From contig DOCS01000197.1 in the NCBI GenBank assembly GCA_003503355.1, positions 1 through 13,126 on the forward strand: DNA of 13,126 nt. The letters run 5' to 3'. The translations under genes were made by a program, and so were the position numbers. Position 1 is the stretch's first letter. Each line of letters begins with the position of its first letter. The DNA comes from Opitutia bacterium (GTDB lineage: Bacteria; Verrucomicrobiota; Verrucomicrobiia; Opitutales; Coraliomargaritaceae). The notes under the pieces were generated by a model, which ran no database searches, had not been told where the DNA came from, and saw only the letters and a program-made list of their open reading frames with translations. Below, piece by piece: positions 1 through 6,453 of this stretch.

Positions 1-438
1 AAGGCGGGTCGTGATGCATCTGAAGGTCTGATCGAGACTTACATTCACCTCGGCGGTAAGGTCGGCGTAATGGTCGAAGTTAACTGTGAAAGCGATTTCG
101 TTGCGAAGACAGACGACTTCAAGCAACTTGTTCGCGACATCGCTATGCACATCGCAGCGGTTAACCCAGCTTGTGTCTCTCGTGATGACATCGATCCTGC
201 GATCGTTGACGCTGAGCGTAAGATTGCTGAAGGCCAAGCCGAAGGTAAGCCAGAGCAAGCGGTTGCCAAGATCGTTGAAGGTAAGCTCAACAAGTTCCTC
301 GCAGAATCTTGCCTCCTTGAGCAAGCATACGTGAAGAACCCTGATCAAACAGTGCAGGAGCTCCTCACTGCGATGATCGCCAAGATGGGCGAAAACATGG
401 TTGTCAAGCGTTTCGCTCGCTTCCAAGTCGGCGCTTAA
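1..438 (+). CDS. tsf: Elongation factor Ts (EF-Ts), C-terminal part; 5' end outside the window
   Basis: EF-Ts is the guanine-nucleotide exchange factor that recharges EF-Tu with GTP during translation. The frame is open from the first base of the window, so the N-terminal domain that contacts EF-Tu and the start codon are missing; 145 residues remain. The visible part begins in the core domain and contains the family signature VEVNCESDFVAKTDDF around residues 25-40, a middle region with the conserved EGKLNKFLAESCLLEQ stretch, and the typical C-terminal end ENMVVKRFARFQVG. The gene is usually preceded by rpsB, which would lie just left of the window. It ends 24 bases before a strong hairpin terminator, which fits it being the last gene of its transcript. 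Identity is very secure; only the 5' extent is unknown. Confidence 0.97.
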   Translation, partial: KAGRDASEGLIETYIHLGGKVGVMVEVNCESDFVAKTDDFKQLVRDIAMHIAAVNPACVSRDDIDPAIVDAERKIAEGQAEGKPEQAVAKIVEGKLNKFLAESCLLEQAYVKNPDQTVQELLTAMIAKMGENMVVKRFARFQVGA

Positions 439-462
439 GACGTCTTCGTTTTATAACATTTC

Positions 463-498
463 AAAAAGCCCTTCGTTCTCTGAGCGAAGGGCTTTTTT
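463..498. terminator. Bidirectional intrinsic terminator between convergent tsf and the IMPase-family gene
   Basis: An 8-bp perfect stem, GCCCTTCG at 468-475 paired with CGAAGGGC at 485-492, encloses a 9-base loop. It is flanked by an A-run on the left (463-467) and a T-run on the right (493-498). On the plus strand the T-run follows the hairpin and ends tsf. On the minus strand the complement of the A-run gives five T's after the same hairpin, so it can also stop transcripts of the gene ending at 603. The latter would have an approximately 110-base 3' untranslated tail. Confidence 0.92.
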
Positions 499-602
499 GT
501 GTCTGAGTCGTTGGCATCCTTTAAGTGGCCAACCATCTTGGCGATGCGGGATTCTACCATGCGAGTGGACGGCCAGCGAAAGCAAGTCGCTTACTTTGAC
601 CG

Positions 603-1619
603 CTACGGCACTAGCCGCCCCAGCACCTTTCGCAGTGCAGGGCGAATGTGCCCGGCTAGTTCTTTATTGGCGTAGGCGACCCAGTTCACCGCGCTGGTGG
701 TGTCGAGCGGGCAATTCAATGGACTGCCATCGGGGTGCTCGATGATGCAGCCAGCCTCTTCAAGGAGCAGGGCGCAGCACACATCGTAGGGATGAGCGCT
801 GAGGTTTTCTTCGATATCCAACACGCGAAACACGATGGGGCGGATGTCGGCGATGAAGCGATCGTGACCGCTGAGCATTTCGTAGAACTGTCCGCCGGTA
901 GAGATGTATTGATCGTTAAAGACGAGCGGGGTGCCATCGCATAAATCACCATAGAGCGTTTCCCACAGTTGCTCTTCGATTTGTGAGAGCAGGGTGCTGC
1001 CAGCGGGGAAGAAGCGGCAGATCGTGCCGAAGGCATGTTGCACATCGCTGGCGCTGCTGGGCTCTAGCTCGACTGGCGCTTGTTTGAAGTCGTTGCGTAT
1101 ATCGAATGCGGTTGCCTGCATGCCGTTGCCTCGGGAGGCACTGAGTTGGTCCGCCCGCCATTGCCGTGTTGTGGGGATTTCGGTCATGGCGGCCACTTGG
1201 ATGTCAGCCAGGGTATTGGCTGCGCCGCGTTGAGGTGCGATGCCAGCGAGTATCCAGGCGGAGCGTTTGTCGTACATGATCCCGCGCGTGCCATCGATGG
1301 GGTCGATGATGCACTTGAGTGTGGTGTCTTCGATTGCGGTGTCGGCGGGGAAGCAGAGTGTGCTCGCATCGTCTAGGCCCTCCATGACGATTTGCACGGG
1401 CCACTCTGCTGGCCAGTTGGCTTCGAACCAGGTGTGTATTGCCTGGTCCGCGATCGCATCGATGGCGTAAATCACATCGGCAGCTGTTTTTTCAGATATC
1501 GCTGAAAGTTCCTCGTTGGTGTGCTGCTTGCGGGCGTTTAGAATCGTTTCCAGCATGAAGCGCTCCAGCGCGCAGAGCGCCTGGCGTAGTGTTTCTTTGT
1601 CGGCAGAGGTGAGTTGCAT
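603..1619 (-). CDS. Inositol monophosphatase family protein (FIG superfamily metal-dependent phosphatase)
   Basis: This is a 338-residue member of the Mg2+-dependent, lithium-sensitive phosphatase superfamily (inositol monophosphatase, CysQ, fructose-1,6-bisphosphatase). The metal ligands can be placed: Glu80 in VMEG, Asp106 and Asp109 in the signature DPIDGTRG, and Asp279 in HPYDVCCALLLEEAG, the equivalent of the C-terminal WDxAA motif. A Lys/Asp-containing helix (SEKTAADVIYAIDAIAD) near residue 42 matches the N-terminal part of the fold. It is about 70 residues longer than typical IMPases (about 265), the extra length lying between residues 165 and 260. The first signature has EG rather than the usual GEE, and Tyr replaces Trp before the last Asp. 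The substrate cannot be read from sequence; an inositol phosphate, a sugar phosphate or PAP are all possible. The start is the ATG at 1619, with no Shine-Dalgarno sequence. It is divergent from manC, and a role in sugar-phosphate metabolism is only a guess. Confidence 0.85.
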   Translation of the reverse strand: MQLTSADKETLRQALCALERFMLETILNARKQHTNEELSAISEKTAADVIYAIDAIADQAIHTWFEANWPAEWPVQIVMEGLDDASTLCFPADTAIEDTTLKCIIDPIDGTRGIMYDKRSAWILAGIAPQRGAANTLADIQVAAMTEIPTTRQWRADQLSASRGNGMQATAFDIRNDFKQAPVELEPSSASDVQHAFGTICRFFPAGSTLLSQIEEQLWETLYGDLCDGTPLVFNDQYISTGGQFYEMLSGHDRFIADIRPIVFRVLDIEENLSAHPYDVCCALLLEEAGCIIEHPDGSPLNCPLDTTSAVNWVAYANKELAGHIRPALRKVLGRLVP

Positions 1620-1629
1620 GGCGACAGTT

Positions 1630-1646
1630 ACACCATTGTATGGTGT
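1630..1646 (-). promoter_or_regulatory. 17-bp dyad overlapping a possible -10 box of the IMPase-family gene
   Basis: ACACCAT (1630-1636) and ATGGTGT (1640-1646) are perfect inverted copies separated by 3 bases. On the minus strand the centre reads TACAAT (1640 down to 1635), five of six matches to a sigma-70 -10 hexamer. It lies about 15 bases upstream of the ATG at 1619. No good -35 box is visible. Transcription from it would give a leader of only about 8 bases, consistent with the missing Shine-Dalgarno sequence. It could be an operator for a dimeric repressor, or a chance hairpin. Confidence 0.35.
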
Positions 1647-1682
1647 GGACGTCTAAACTATTTCAGTTTTTTTAGGCAGAGT

Positions 1683-1745
1683 GCAGTCGCGTACTCCTTG
1701 TGGCGACTGCCTTTATTGCAGGAGGCCGCAAGATTGATCGGCCTC
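1683..1745 (+). other. Two consecutive stem-loops in the manC leader
   Basis: The first hairpin pairs GCAGTCGC (1683-1690) with GCGACTGC (1703-1710) and is followed by CTTTATT, a weak T-rich tail. The second pairs GAGGCC (1722-1727) with GGCCTC (1740-1745). An alternative pairing of GGCAG (1675-1679) with CTGCC (1707-1711) would compete with the first stem. Both lie 70-130 bases before the manC start and no gene ends upstream on this strand. They could be an attenuator-like leader or simply secondary structure between the divergent promoters. They do not match a riboswitch class I know. Confidence 0.35.
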
Positions 1746-1815
1746 TTGATGGCAAGTGGTGGCGAATCGGATCTTCTGTCTTGCTAAGTTGGGTGATCGG
1801 ACAACCTTTATTGGC

Positions 1816-2907
1816 ATGGCAAATAGATTTGTAGTGATCATGGCGGGTGGTAGCGGCGAACGTTTCTGGCCTGAGAGCCGCTTGGCGTGTCCTAAGCAAT
1901 TACTGCCGATTGTCGGCGACAAGGCGATGTTGACTCAAACGATTGACCGGCTCGAAGGGCTTGTGCCCGCTGAGGATGTTTTTGTGATTACCAATGCCGA
2001 ACAGCGCGATGCGGTGCTTGAAGTCTGCCCTGAATTGGACCCCGCCAAGGTCATCGGCGAGCCGGTTGGGCGCGACACCGCTGCCGCAGTTGCCCTAGCC
2101 ACCATTTTAGTGAAGCGTGAAAACCCGCACGCTTCTTTTGCGATGCTTCCCGCGGATGCAGTGATTCACGATGCACCTGGCTTGCGTTCGACTTTGGAAG
2201 CGGCTTTTGCCGCCGCAGAGGCGGATCCTGTGCTGGCGACCATCGGGATTACTGCCGCGTTTCCGGCTACGGGTTATGGTTATATGCAGCAGGGTGATAA
2301 GTTCGGCGACTTTGCTGGGCGTGATGTGTTCAAGGTGAAGCGCTTTGTGGAAAAGCCTGACTTGGATACGGCGCAAAGTTATCTCGATTCCGGTGATTAT
2401 TTCTGGAATGCGGGTATGTTTGTTTGGTCCGTTGCGTCGATTGTCGCAGAGTTGGAGAAAAATACGCCGTCCCTTTGGAGCGCCTTGCAAGCGATCGACG
2501 CTGGCTTGGCAGCGGGTGCTGCGATTGATCCGTTGTTGGCAGCGCACTATCCGAATTTGGAAAAAATTTCTGTTGATTATGCGATCATTGAGAAGGCTGC
2601 AAATGTGGTGATGCTCGAGTCCGGTTTTGATTGGGACGATGTGGGCGAGTGGCCTGCGATTGCGCGTCACTATCCAGCTGACGAGGCGGGTAATGTGGTC
2701 CGCGGCCAAGCGCATTTGCAGAACTCTAGCGATAATATTGTCTTTTCTCGTGATGAGGGCCATCTGGTGGCGCTGTTGGGGGTGAAGGATTTAATTGTGG
2801 TGGAGACTGGTGATGCGACACTGGTCTGCCATAAGGATCGGGCGCAGGAGATTAAGGGACTGGTGCATGCGATTGGCGCTAAGGGCGCTCTGCAGCGCTT
2901 GATGTGA
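1816..2907 (+). CDS. manC: Mannose-1-phosphate guanylyltransferase (GDP-mannose pyrophosphorylase)
   Basis: This enzyme makes GDP-mannose and pyrophosphate from GTP and mannose-1-phosphate in the cytoplasm, supplying mannose or fucose units for polysaccharide and lipopolysaccharide. The 363-residue product starts with the nucleotidyltransferase signature GGSGERFWPESRLACPKQLL (residues 11-30), where Arg16 and Lys27 belong to the nucleotide-binding loop. It continues with EPVGRDTAAAVALA, the sugar-binding FVEKPD, NAGMFVW and the late motif SVDYAIIEKA...DWDDVGEW. The length matches the single-domain enzyme, without the phosphomannose-isomerase fusion seen in some ManC proteins. I chose the ATG at 1816 because the motif-bearing N-terminus MANRFVVIMAGG begins there. 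An in-frame GTG at 1756 would add 20 residues unlike the family. There is no Shine-Dalgarno sequence; CCTTTATT sits at 1805-1812. ruvX follows after 19 bases and is probably co-transcribed. Confidence 0.93.
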   Translation: MANRFVVIMAGGSGERFWPESRLACPKQLLPIVGDKAMLTQTIDRLEGLVPAEDVFVITNAEQRDAVLEVCPELDPAKVIGEPVGRDTAAAVALATILVKRENPHASFAMLPADAVIHDAPGLRSTLEAAFAAAEADPVLATIGITAAFPATGYGYMQQGDKFGDFAGRDVFKVKRFVEKPDLDTAQSYLDSGDYFWNAGMFVWSVASIVAELEKNTPSLWSALQAIDAGLAAGAAIDPLLAAHYPNLEKISVDYAIIEKAANVVMLESGFDWDDVGEWPAIARHYPADEAGNVVRGQAHLQNSSDNIVFSRDEGHLVALLGVKDLIVVETGDATLVCHKDRAQEIKGLVHAIGAKGALQRLM

Positions 2908-2926
2908 TCTAACAGCCAACACCACA

Positions 2927-3376
2927 GTGAACTACTTAGGCATTGATTGGGGAGAAAAACGGATCGGCCTCGCCTATGCGGACGAGGTCGGCATCGCGGT
3001 GCCGTTGTCCGCAGCTGTGGCGGCATCTAAAAAGGCGCGCTTACAGCACATTGAGCAGATGATCAAAGAGCGTCGCATTGATGAGATCGTGTGCGGCTAT
3101 CCTTTGAATATGAATGGCAGCGTTGGTTTTAAGGCCAAAGAAGTGGACGTCTTTATTGAGGAGATTACAAAGCGCTTCTGCTTGCCGATTCATCGTATTG
3201 ACGAACGGTTGTCGAGTCACTCGGTTGAGCAGGGCTTGAAGGGCCAGAAGAAAAAGCCGGATCGTAAAAGCGGAGAGATTGACTCTCGTGCCGCTGCATT
3301 GATTTTGCAGGACTTTATCGAAGAGAAGGCTCTCAACCAGCCCATGCCGCTGCCGGACGAAGGCGGCATGTATTAA
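2927..3376 (+). CDS. ruvX: RuvX/YqgF family putative Holliday junction resolvase / pre-16S rRNA nuclease
   Basis: The product is a 149-residue RNase H-fold protein of the YqgF family, whose members are implicated in maturing the 5' end of 16S rRNA and, in some bacteria, in resolving Holliday junctions. The family landmarks are in order: the first strand LGIDWGEKRIGLA with catalytic Asp7, the CGYPLNMNGS turn around residues 56-65, IDERLSS with Glu93, and the final SGEIDSRAAALILQDF with Asp119. The length is normal for the family, with a short Pro/Gly-rich tail. Translation starts at the GTG at 2927, the only start that keeps the first strand intact; no Shine-Dalgarno sequence is visible. It lies 19 bases after manC, so co-transcription is likely, although the two functions are unrelated. 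I see no clear terminator behind it. Confidence 0.94.
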   Translation: MNYLGIDWGEKRIGLAYADEVGIAVPLSAAVAASKKARLQHIEQMIKERRIDEIVCGYPLNMNGSVGFKAKEVDVFIEEITKRFCLPIHRIDERLSSHSVEQGLKGQKKKPDRKSGEIDSRAAALILQDFIEEKALNQPMPLPDEGGMY

Positions 3377-3470
3377 TCGACGGTTTTGTAGTCATCTCAC
3401 TGTGGAGGCGCGTATTCGGTTCAGATGCTGAGGTTTTATAGTAATAGGCGACTTTCTTTGAATTCCTGAC

Positions 3471-3500
3471 TTGACCTATTGGCGGGGAGCGGGCCATTTT
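3471..3500 (+). promoter_or_regulatory. Possible promoter for tRNA-Gly
   Basis: TTGACC at 3471-3476 matches five of six bases of the -35 consensus. An 18-base spacer leads to CATTTT at 3495-3500, a poor -10 box (three of six). Initiation would fall about 10 bases before the tRNA, which is a plausible leader. This is weak evidence, based on location and the -35 box only. Confidence 0.3.
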
Positions 3501-3503
3501 ACG

Positions 3504-3516
3504 CCTTTTGATTTAA

Positions 3517-3517
<1 letters not shown>
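3504..3517 (+). repeat. Left copy of a short direct repeat flanking tRNA-Gly
   Basis: CCTTTTGATTTAAG lies immediately upstream of the tRNA and includes its first base. A copy lacking one T is found just after the tRNA 3' end at 3592-3604. The shared exact core is 11 bases, TTTGATTTAAG (3507-3517 and 3594-3604). Confidence 0.6.
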
Positions 3518-3604
<87 letters not shown>

Positions 3605-3812
3605 GGTGGTGCACGACGCCATCAAAGTAGCGGTACCGGTCGAGGCAAACGCTGCGTCGCATTTATGTTGAGTGCTGCGGTATGGATCTTGCCGAGCGGT
3701 ATTTTCGGTTAATCCTAACATAAATTTGTTTTCGGCTTTTCAGTGAGGGCTGAAGCGTGTCATAAAGTGATTTCGGTTTTTTAACCCTTCCTTTTCTGAC
3801 CTTTATTTTTCG
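3605..3812 (+). other. Leader of the mla operon with a 9-bp inverted repeat
   Basis: Together with 3377-3516 and the tRNA, this fills the only protein-free stretch over 300 bases in the window (3377-3812). It holds a perfect 9-bp inverted repeat, ATTTATGTT (3661-3669) and AACATAAAT (3717-3725), enclosing 47 bases. Inside are two direct copies of GCGGTAT (3677-3683 and 3696-3702) and a short CCGA/TCGG stem. A small TTCAG/CTGAA hairpin follows near 3739-3755. No convincing -35/-10 pair and no known riboswitch is recognised. The segment 3377-3470 after ruvX shows nothing beyond AT-rich spacer. Confidence 0.4.
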
Positions 3813-4589
3813 ATGATACGCACATTTGGACGCTCTGCTTTGGGTGCGGTTTCCGAGCTTGGGGAAATCAGTTTGTTTGGGTTCGCGGCCTTGCGTGGGT
3901 TCTTTGTGCAGCGTCGACGGGTGTCGAAGCTGATTGTCGCGATCCATGAGGTCGGGGTGCGTTGTTTCCCGATCGTGGCGACGGTGGGCTTGTTTACGGG
4001 GCTGGTGATGGGCTTGCAGCTCTACTATACACTGGTGAAGTTTGGCGCAGAATCGGCCTTGGGCACGGCGGTTGCGTTGTCCTTGATTCGTGAGTTGGGC
4101 CCCGTATTGACCGCCTTAATGGTGGTGGGCCAAGCGGGCTCGGCGATGGCATCGGAATTGGGCATACAGCGCAATGACGAGCAGATCGACGCACTGTACA
4201 CGATGAGCATTGATCCCAAGGGATTTTTAGTCGGGCCGCGGCTGTTGGCGGCAGTGCTCTGTTTTCCTTTGCTGACTGCGATTTTTGATTTGATCGGGAT
4301 TTTCGGTGGTTATTTGACCGGGTCGGTGCTGTTGAATGTGGATTCCGGAGTCTATTGGAATCGTGTGTTCGAAAGTGTGAGCCTCGAGGATGTGCAGGGC
4401 GGTTTTATCAAGGCGCTGGTTTTCGGGTTTTTGACGATTTTGATTTGTGCGTATCGGGGCTTTAATACGCATCGCAAGGCTTCCTTTCCCGGTGTGCGTG
4501 GGGTCAGTGAATCGGCCACGCGAGCGGTGGTCTGGTCGAGTGTGACCGTGCTGGCCACCGACTATTTGATTACTTCTTTCCTCTTGTAG
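3813..4589 (+). CDS. mlaE: Phospholipid ABC transporter permease MlaE
   Basis: MlaE is the inner-membrane permease of the Mla system, which moves phospholipids between the inner and outer membranes and maintains outer-membrane lipid asymmetry. The 258-residue product matches the usual family length of about 260. It has an amphipathic N-terminal region, a hydrophobic core of about five membrane segments (roughly residues 50-73, 85-110, 143-175, 198-215 and 236-256), and the family hallmark ELGIQRNDEQIDALYTMSID at residues 115-134, followed by LVGPRLLA. This is the coupling element that meets the ATPase; canonical members have ELGTMRVTEQIDAL, so the middle residues differ slightly. The ATG at 3813 lacks a Shine-Dalgarno sequence, but CCTTTATT lies 5 bases before it. 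The stop codon directly abuts the mlaF start. It is the first gene of a five-gene operon. Confidence 0.95.
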   Translation: MIRTFGRSALGAVSELGEISLFGFAALRGFFVQRRRVSKLIVAIHEVGVRCFPIVATVGLFTGLVMGLQLYYTLVKFGAESALGTAVALSLIRELGPVLTALMVVGQAGSAMASELGIQRNDEQIDALYTMSIDPKGFLVGPRLLAAVLCFPLLTAIFDLIGIFGGYLTGSVLLNVDSGVYWNRVFESVSLEDVQGGFIKALVFGFLTILICAYRGFNTHRKASFPGVRGVSESATRAVVWSSVTVLATDYLITSFLL

Positions 4590-5366
4590 ATGGATACTTT
4601 TCTTAAAATTCGTGGCTTAAAAAAGCACTTCGGCGCGTCCCGGGTGCTTGATGGGGTGGACCTGGAGGTCGCACGTTCTTCGGTGACGACCATTATCGGC
4701 AAGAGCGGCATCGGCAAATCGGTGTTGCTCAAGTGTATCGCCAATTTGCTCACGCCGGATGCGGGCGAGATCCTGTTGGATGGGAAGTCGATCGCGCGCA
4801 GTCGTCGCGGCTCGAAGGCACAGGACGGTGTGTCGTTCAGCTACATGTTTCAGAATAACGCGCTGTTTGATTCATTGACCGCGTTTGAGAACATTGCGCT
4901 GCCTCTATTGGAGGCGACTCATTTGAAGCCCGCAGAGATCCGCGAGAAGGTGGAGGCGATGTTGCAGAATTTGGAATTAGAGGATTCTGCGGGACGTTAT
5001 CCTGGAGAGCTTTCCGGTGGCATGAAAAAACGCGTGGCGCTGGCGCGTGCGCTGATTACGAATCCCCAGGTCGTGTTGTTTGATGAGCCGACGACTGGGC
5101 TCGATCCGGAGCGTAAGTTCAGCGTGTTTGAAATGATCGCGGATTACCGCGAGCGTTTTGGGTTTACCGCGCTTCTCGTCAGCCACGATATTCCGGAAGT
5201 GTTTGAAATCAGTGACCGTGTGGCATGGCTCGACGGCGGGGTGATTAAATTTTTCGGAAAACCATCCGAACTGAATGCGGATGCAGAATCGGGGCTTTCG
5301 GGTTTTTTGAACAAGGCGAACTACGGTCGCAGTCAGCAAATTAATACAGCAGGAAATCGCATATGA
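4590..5366 (+). CDS. mlaF: Phospholipid ABC transporter ATP-binding protein MlaF
   Basis: MlaF is the cytoplasmic ATPase that powers the MlaFE(D) lipid transporter. All ABC motifs are intact in the 258-residue product: Walker A GKSGIGKS (37-44), a Q-loop in FQNNALFDSLTAFEN with Gln88, the signature LSGGMKKRVALARAL (from 141), Walker B VVLFDEP with Glu166 as catalytic base, the D-loop GLDP, and the switch histidine in SHD (His199). The NNALFDSLTAFEN wording is typical of the MlaF subfamily. In E. coli the MlaF C-terminal tail contacts the STAS protein MlaB; here a tail of similar length is present, but no mlaB gene follows. The start codon ATG at 4590 comes straight after the mlaE stop, so translational coupling is likely. 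Its last four bases overlap mlaD. Confidence 0.95.
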   Translation: MDTFLKIRGLKKHFGASRVLDGVDLEVARSSVTTIIGKSGIGKSVLLKCIANLLTPDAGEILLDGKSIARSRRGSKAQDGVSFSYMFQNNALFDSLTAFENIALPLLEATHLKPAEIREKVEAMLQNLELEDSAGRYPGELSGGMKKRVALARALITNPQVVLFDEPTTGLDPERKFSVFEMIADYRERFGFTALLVSHDIPEVFEISDRVAWLDGGVIKFFGKPSELNADAESGLSGFLNKANYGRSQQINTAGNRI

Positions 5367-5821
5367 ATAATCGGAAGATCGAGTTTTTGGTTGGGTGTTT
5401 TGTACTCATTGGTCTCGCAGCGGTGCTCTATCTCGCGATTCAGGTCGGCAGCGCGCAGTTCTTTGGCCGCGACAGCTACGAGCTCAAGGCACGTTTCAGT
5501 AGCACTAGCGGGGTGAATGCTGGCAGTCGTGTCGAGATCGCGGGTGTACGCGTGGGGACGGTCAAGGAGATCGTGCTCGACGAGAATTTCTTTTCGATCG
5601 TGACCTTCGAGTTGCCCAATCAAATCGAGTTGGACGACGATACGATTGTATCGGTCAAGACTGCTGGGCTGATCGGTGACCGCTTTTTGAACCTTTCACC
5701 GGGAGGCTCGGGATTTCCACTGGAGCCGGGGGATATGATCGTGGACACCGAAGCCGCATTAGATATTGAGGGTTTAATCAGTCGTTTCGCCTTGGGAGGT
5801 ATTGACGACGAATCAAAATAA
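5363..5821 (+). CDS. mlaD: MCE-domain lipid-transport protein MlaD
   Basis: MlaD is the membrane-anchored MCE protein that forms a hexameric ring above MlaFE and passes lipid to or from the periplasmic carrier MlaC. The 152-residue product has one N-terminal transmembrane helix (about residues 8-27) and a single MCE domain (about 39-118) with the expected pattern ARFSSTSGVNAGSRVEIAGV, VGTVKEIVL, KTAGLIGDRFLNLSPG and LEPGDMI. A short C-terminal segment DIEGLISRFALGG corresponds to the helix lining the central pore. E. coli MlaD has 183 residues; the shorter tail here is common in other phyla. The ATG overlaps the mlaF stop (ATGA), and AGGA at 5351-5354, 8 bases upstream, is a good Shine-Dalgarno sequence, in contrast to the operon's first gene. 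Identity is secure from both domain and context. Confidence 0.94.
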   Translation: MNNRKIEFLVGCFVLIGLAAVLYLAIQVGSAQFFGRDSYELKARFSSTSGVNAGSRVEIAGVRVGTVKEIVLDENFFSIVTFELPNQIELDDDTIVSVKTAGLIGDRFLNLSPGGSGFPLEPGDMIVDTEAALDIEGLISRFALGGIDDESK

Positions 5822-5838
5822 TTTATCCCCTATTCTTA

Positions 5839-6453
5839 ATGAAGTACTTTAGTGCGATTGTTTTACTCCTGTTTACCCTAGCTGGGCAGTCGGCGCTTGG
5901 CGCTGAGCAACCTTTTGAACGGCTCAGTGACACCGTCGATGCGACTCTCAATGTCCTCTATGCCGATTCCTGTGGGCACCTGACCGCGGAACAAAAGCAA
6001 GCTAAAGTGCGTTCGGTCTTGGAGGAGCGCTATGATCTGAGTATTTTGATTCGTCGGTCGATGGGGCGCAATTGGAAGCTTCTCAAGATCGACGAGCAGG
6101 GGCGCGTCTCGGATCTGATTAAGCAATTAATCGTGAAGGCTTATGTCGAAGGGTTGAATGGCAAGGCGCGACCAGTGGTTTCATACGGCGAAGTGATACA
6201 AGTCTCGGAGAAGCGACTGGAGGTGCCATCAACGATTGTGTTGGGGGATAAAACCTTTAATCTTCTGTATCGCTTGGGGCGTTTGAAGTCTGGTTGGCAA
6301 ATTTATGACATTGTTGCCGAGGATATCAGTGTCGTTTCCAACTATCGGCAGCAATTTGATGATCACTTTCGAAAAGCGAATGGTGCTCAATTGATTGAGA
6401 AACTCGAAGAACTCTTAAATAAAAAAGGATTGAATGAAGGCATTAAACTTTAA
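5839..6453 (+). CDS. mlaC: Periplasmic phospholipid-binding protein MlaC (Tol-tol_Ttg2 family)
   Basis: MlaC is the soluble periplasmic carrier that shuttles phospholipid between the MlaFED complex and the outer-membrane MlaA complex. The 204-residue product begins with a clear Sec signal peptide, MKYFSAIVLLLFTLAGQSALGA, with cleavage expected after about residue 22. The mature part contains family features: FERLSDTVDATLNVLYAD, a helical section leading to the conserved LIRRSMGRNWK region, a strand-rich core around VPSTIVLGDKTFNLLYRLGR, and SGWQIYDIVAEDISVVSNYR, which closely matches the family's WKIYDVxxEGVSLVxNYR block. A mature-domain cysteine (YADSCGHL) is unusual but isolated. The gene starts 17 bases after mlaD without a clear Shine-Dalgarno sequence, and its last 20 bases overlap mlaA in another frame. 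Confidence 0.92.
   Translation: MKYFSAIVLLLFTLAGQSALGAEQPFERLSDTVDATLNVLYADSCGHLTAEQKQAKVRSVLEERYDLSILIRRSMGRNWKLLKIDEQGRVSDLIKQLIVKAYVEGLNGKARPVVSYGEVIQVSEKRLEVPSTIVLGDKTFNLLYRLGRLKSGWQIYDIVAEDISVVSNYRQQFDDHFRKANGAQLIEKLEELLNKKGLNEGIKL

Noticed and set aside
575-591. Hairpin AGCGA/TCGCT downstream of the IMPase-family gene
   Set aside because: It has a short 5-bp stem with no T-run on either strand; the bidirectional terminator at 463-498 is the better explanation for termination.
2107-2763. 218-codon open frame antisense to manC
   Set aside because: It lies wholly within manC, has a composition typical of an antisense shadow (many Arg, Ile and His), and matches no domain I know.
3663-3947. 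94-codon minus-strand open frame over the mla leader and the mlaE start
   Set aside because: It overlaps the start of mlaE, is rich in Lys, Arg and Gln with no recognisable motif, and is best explained as chance.
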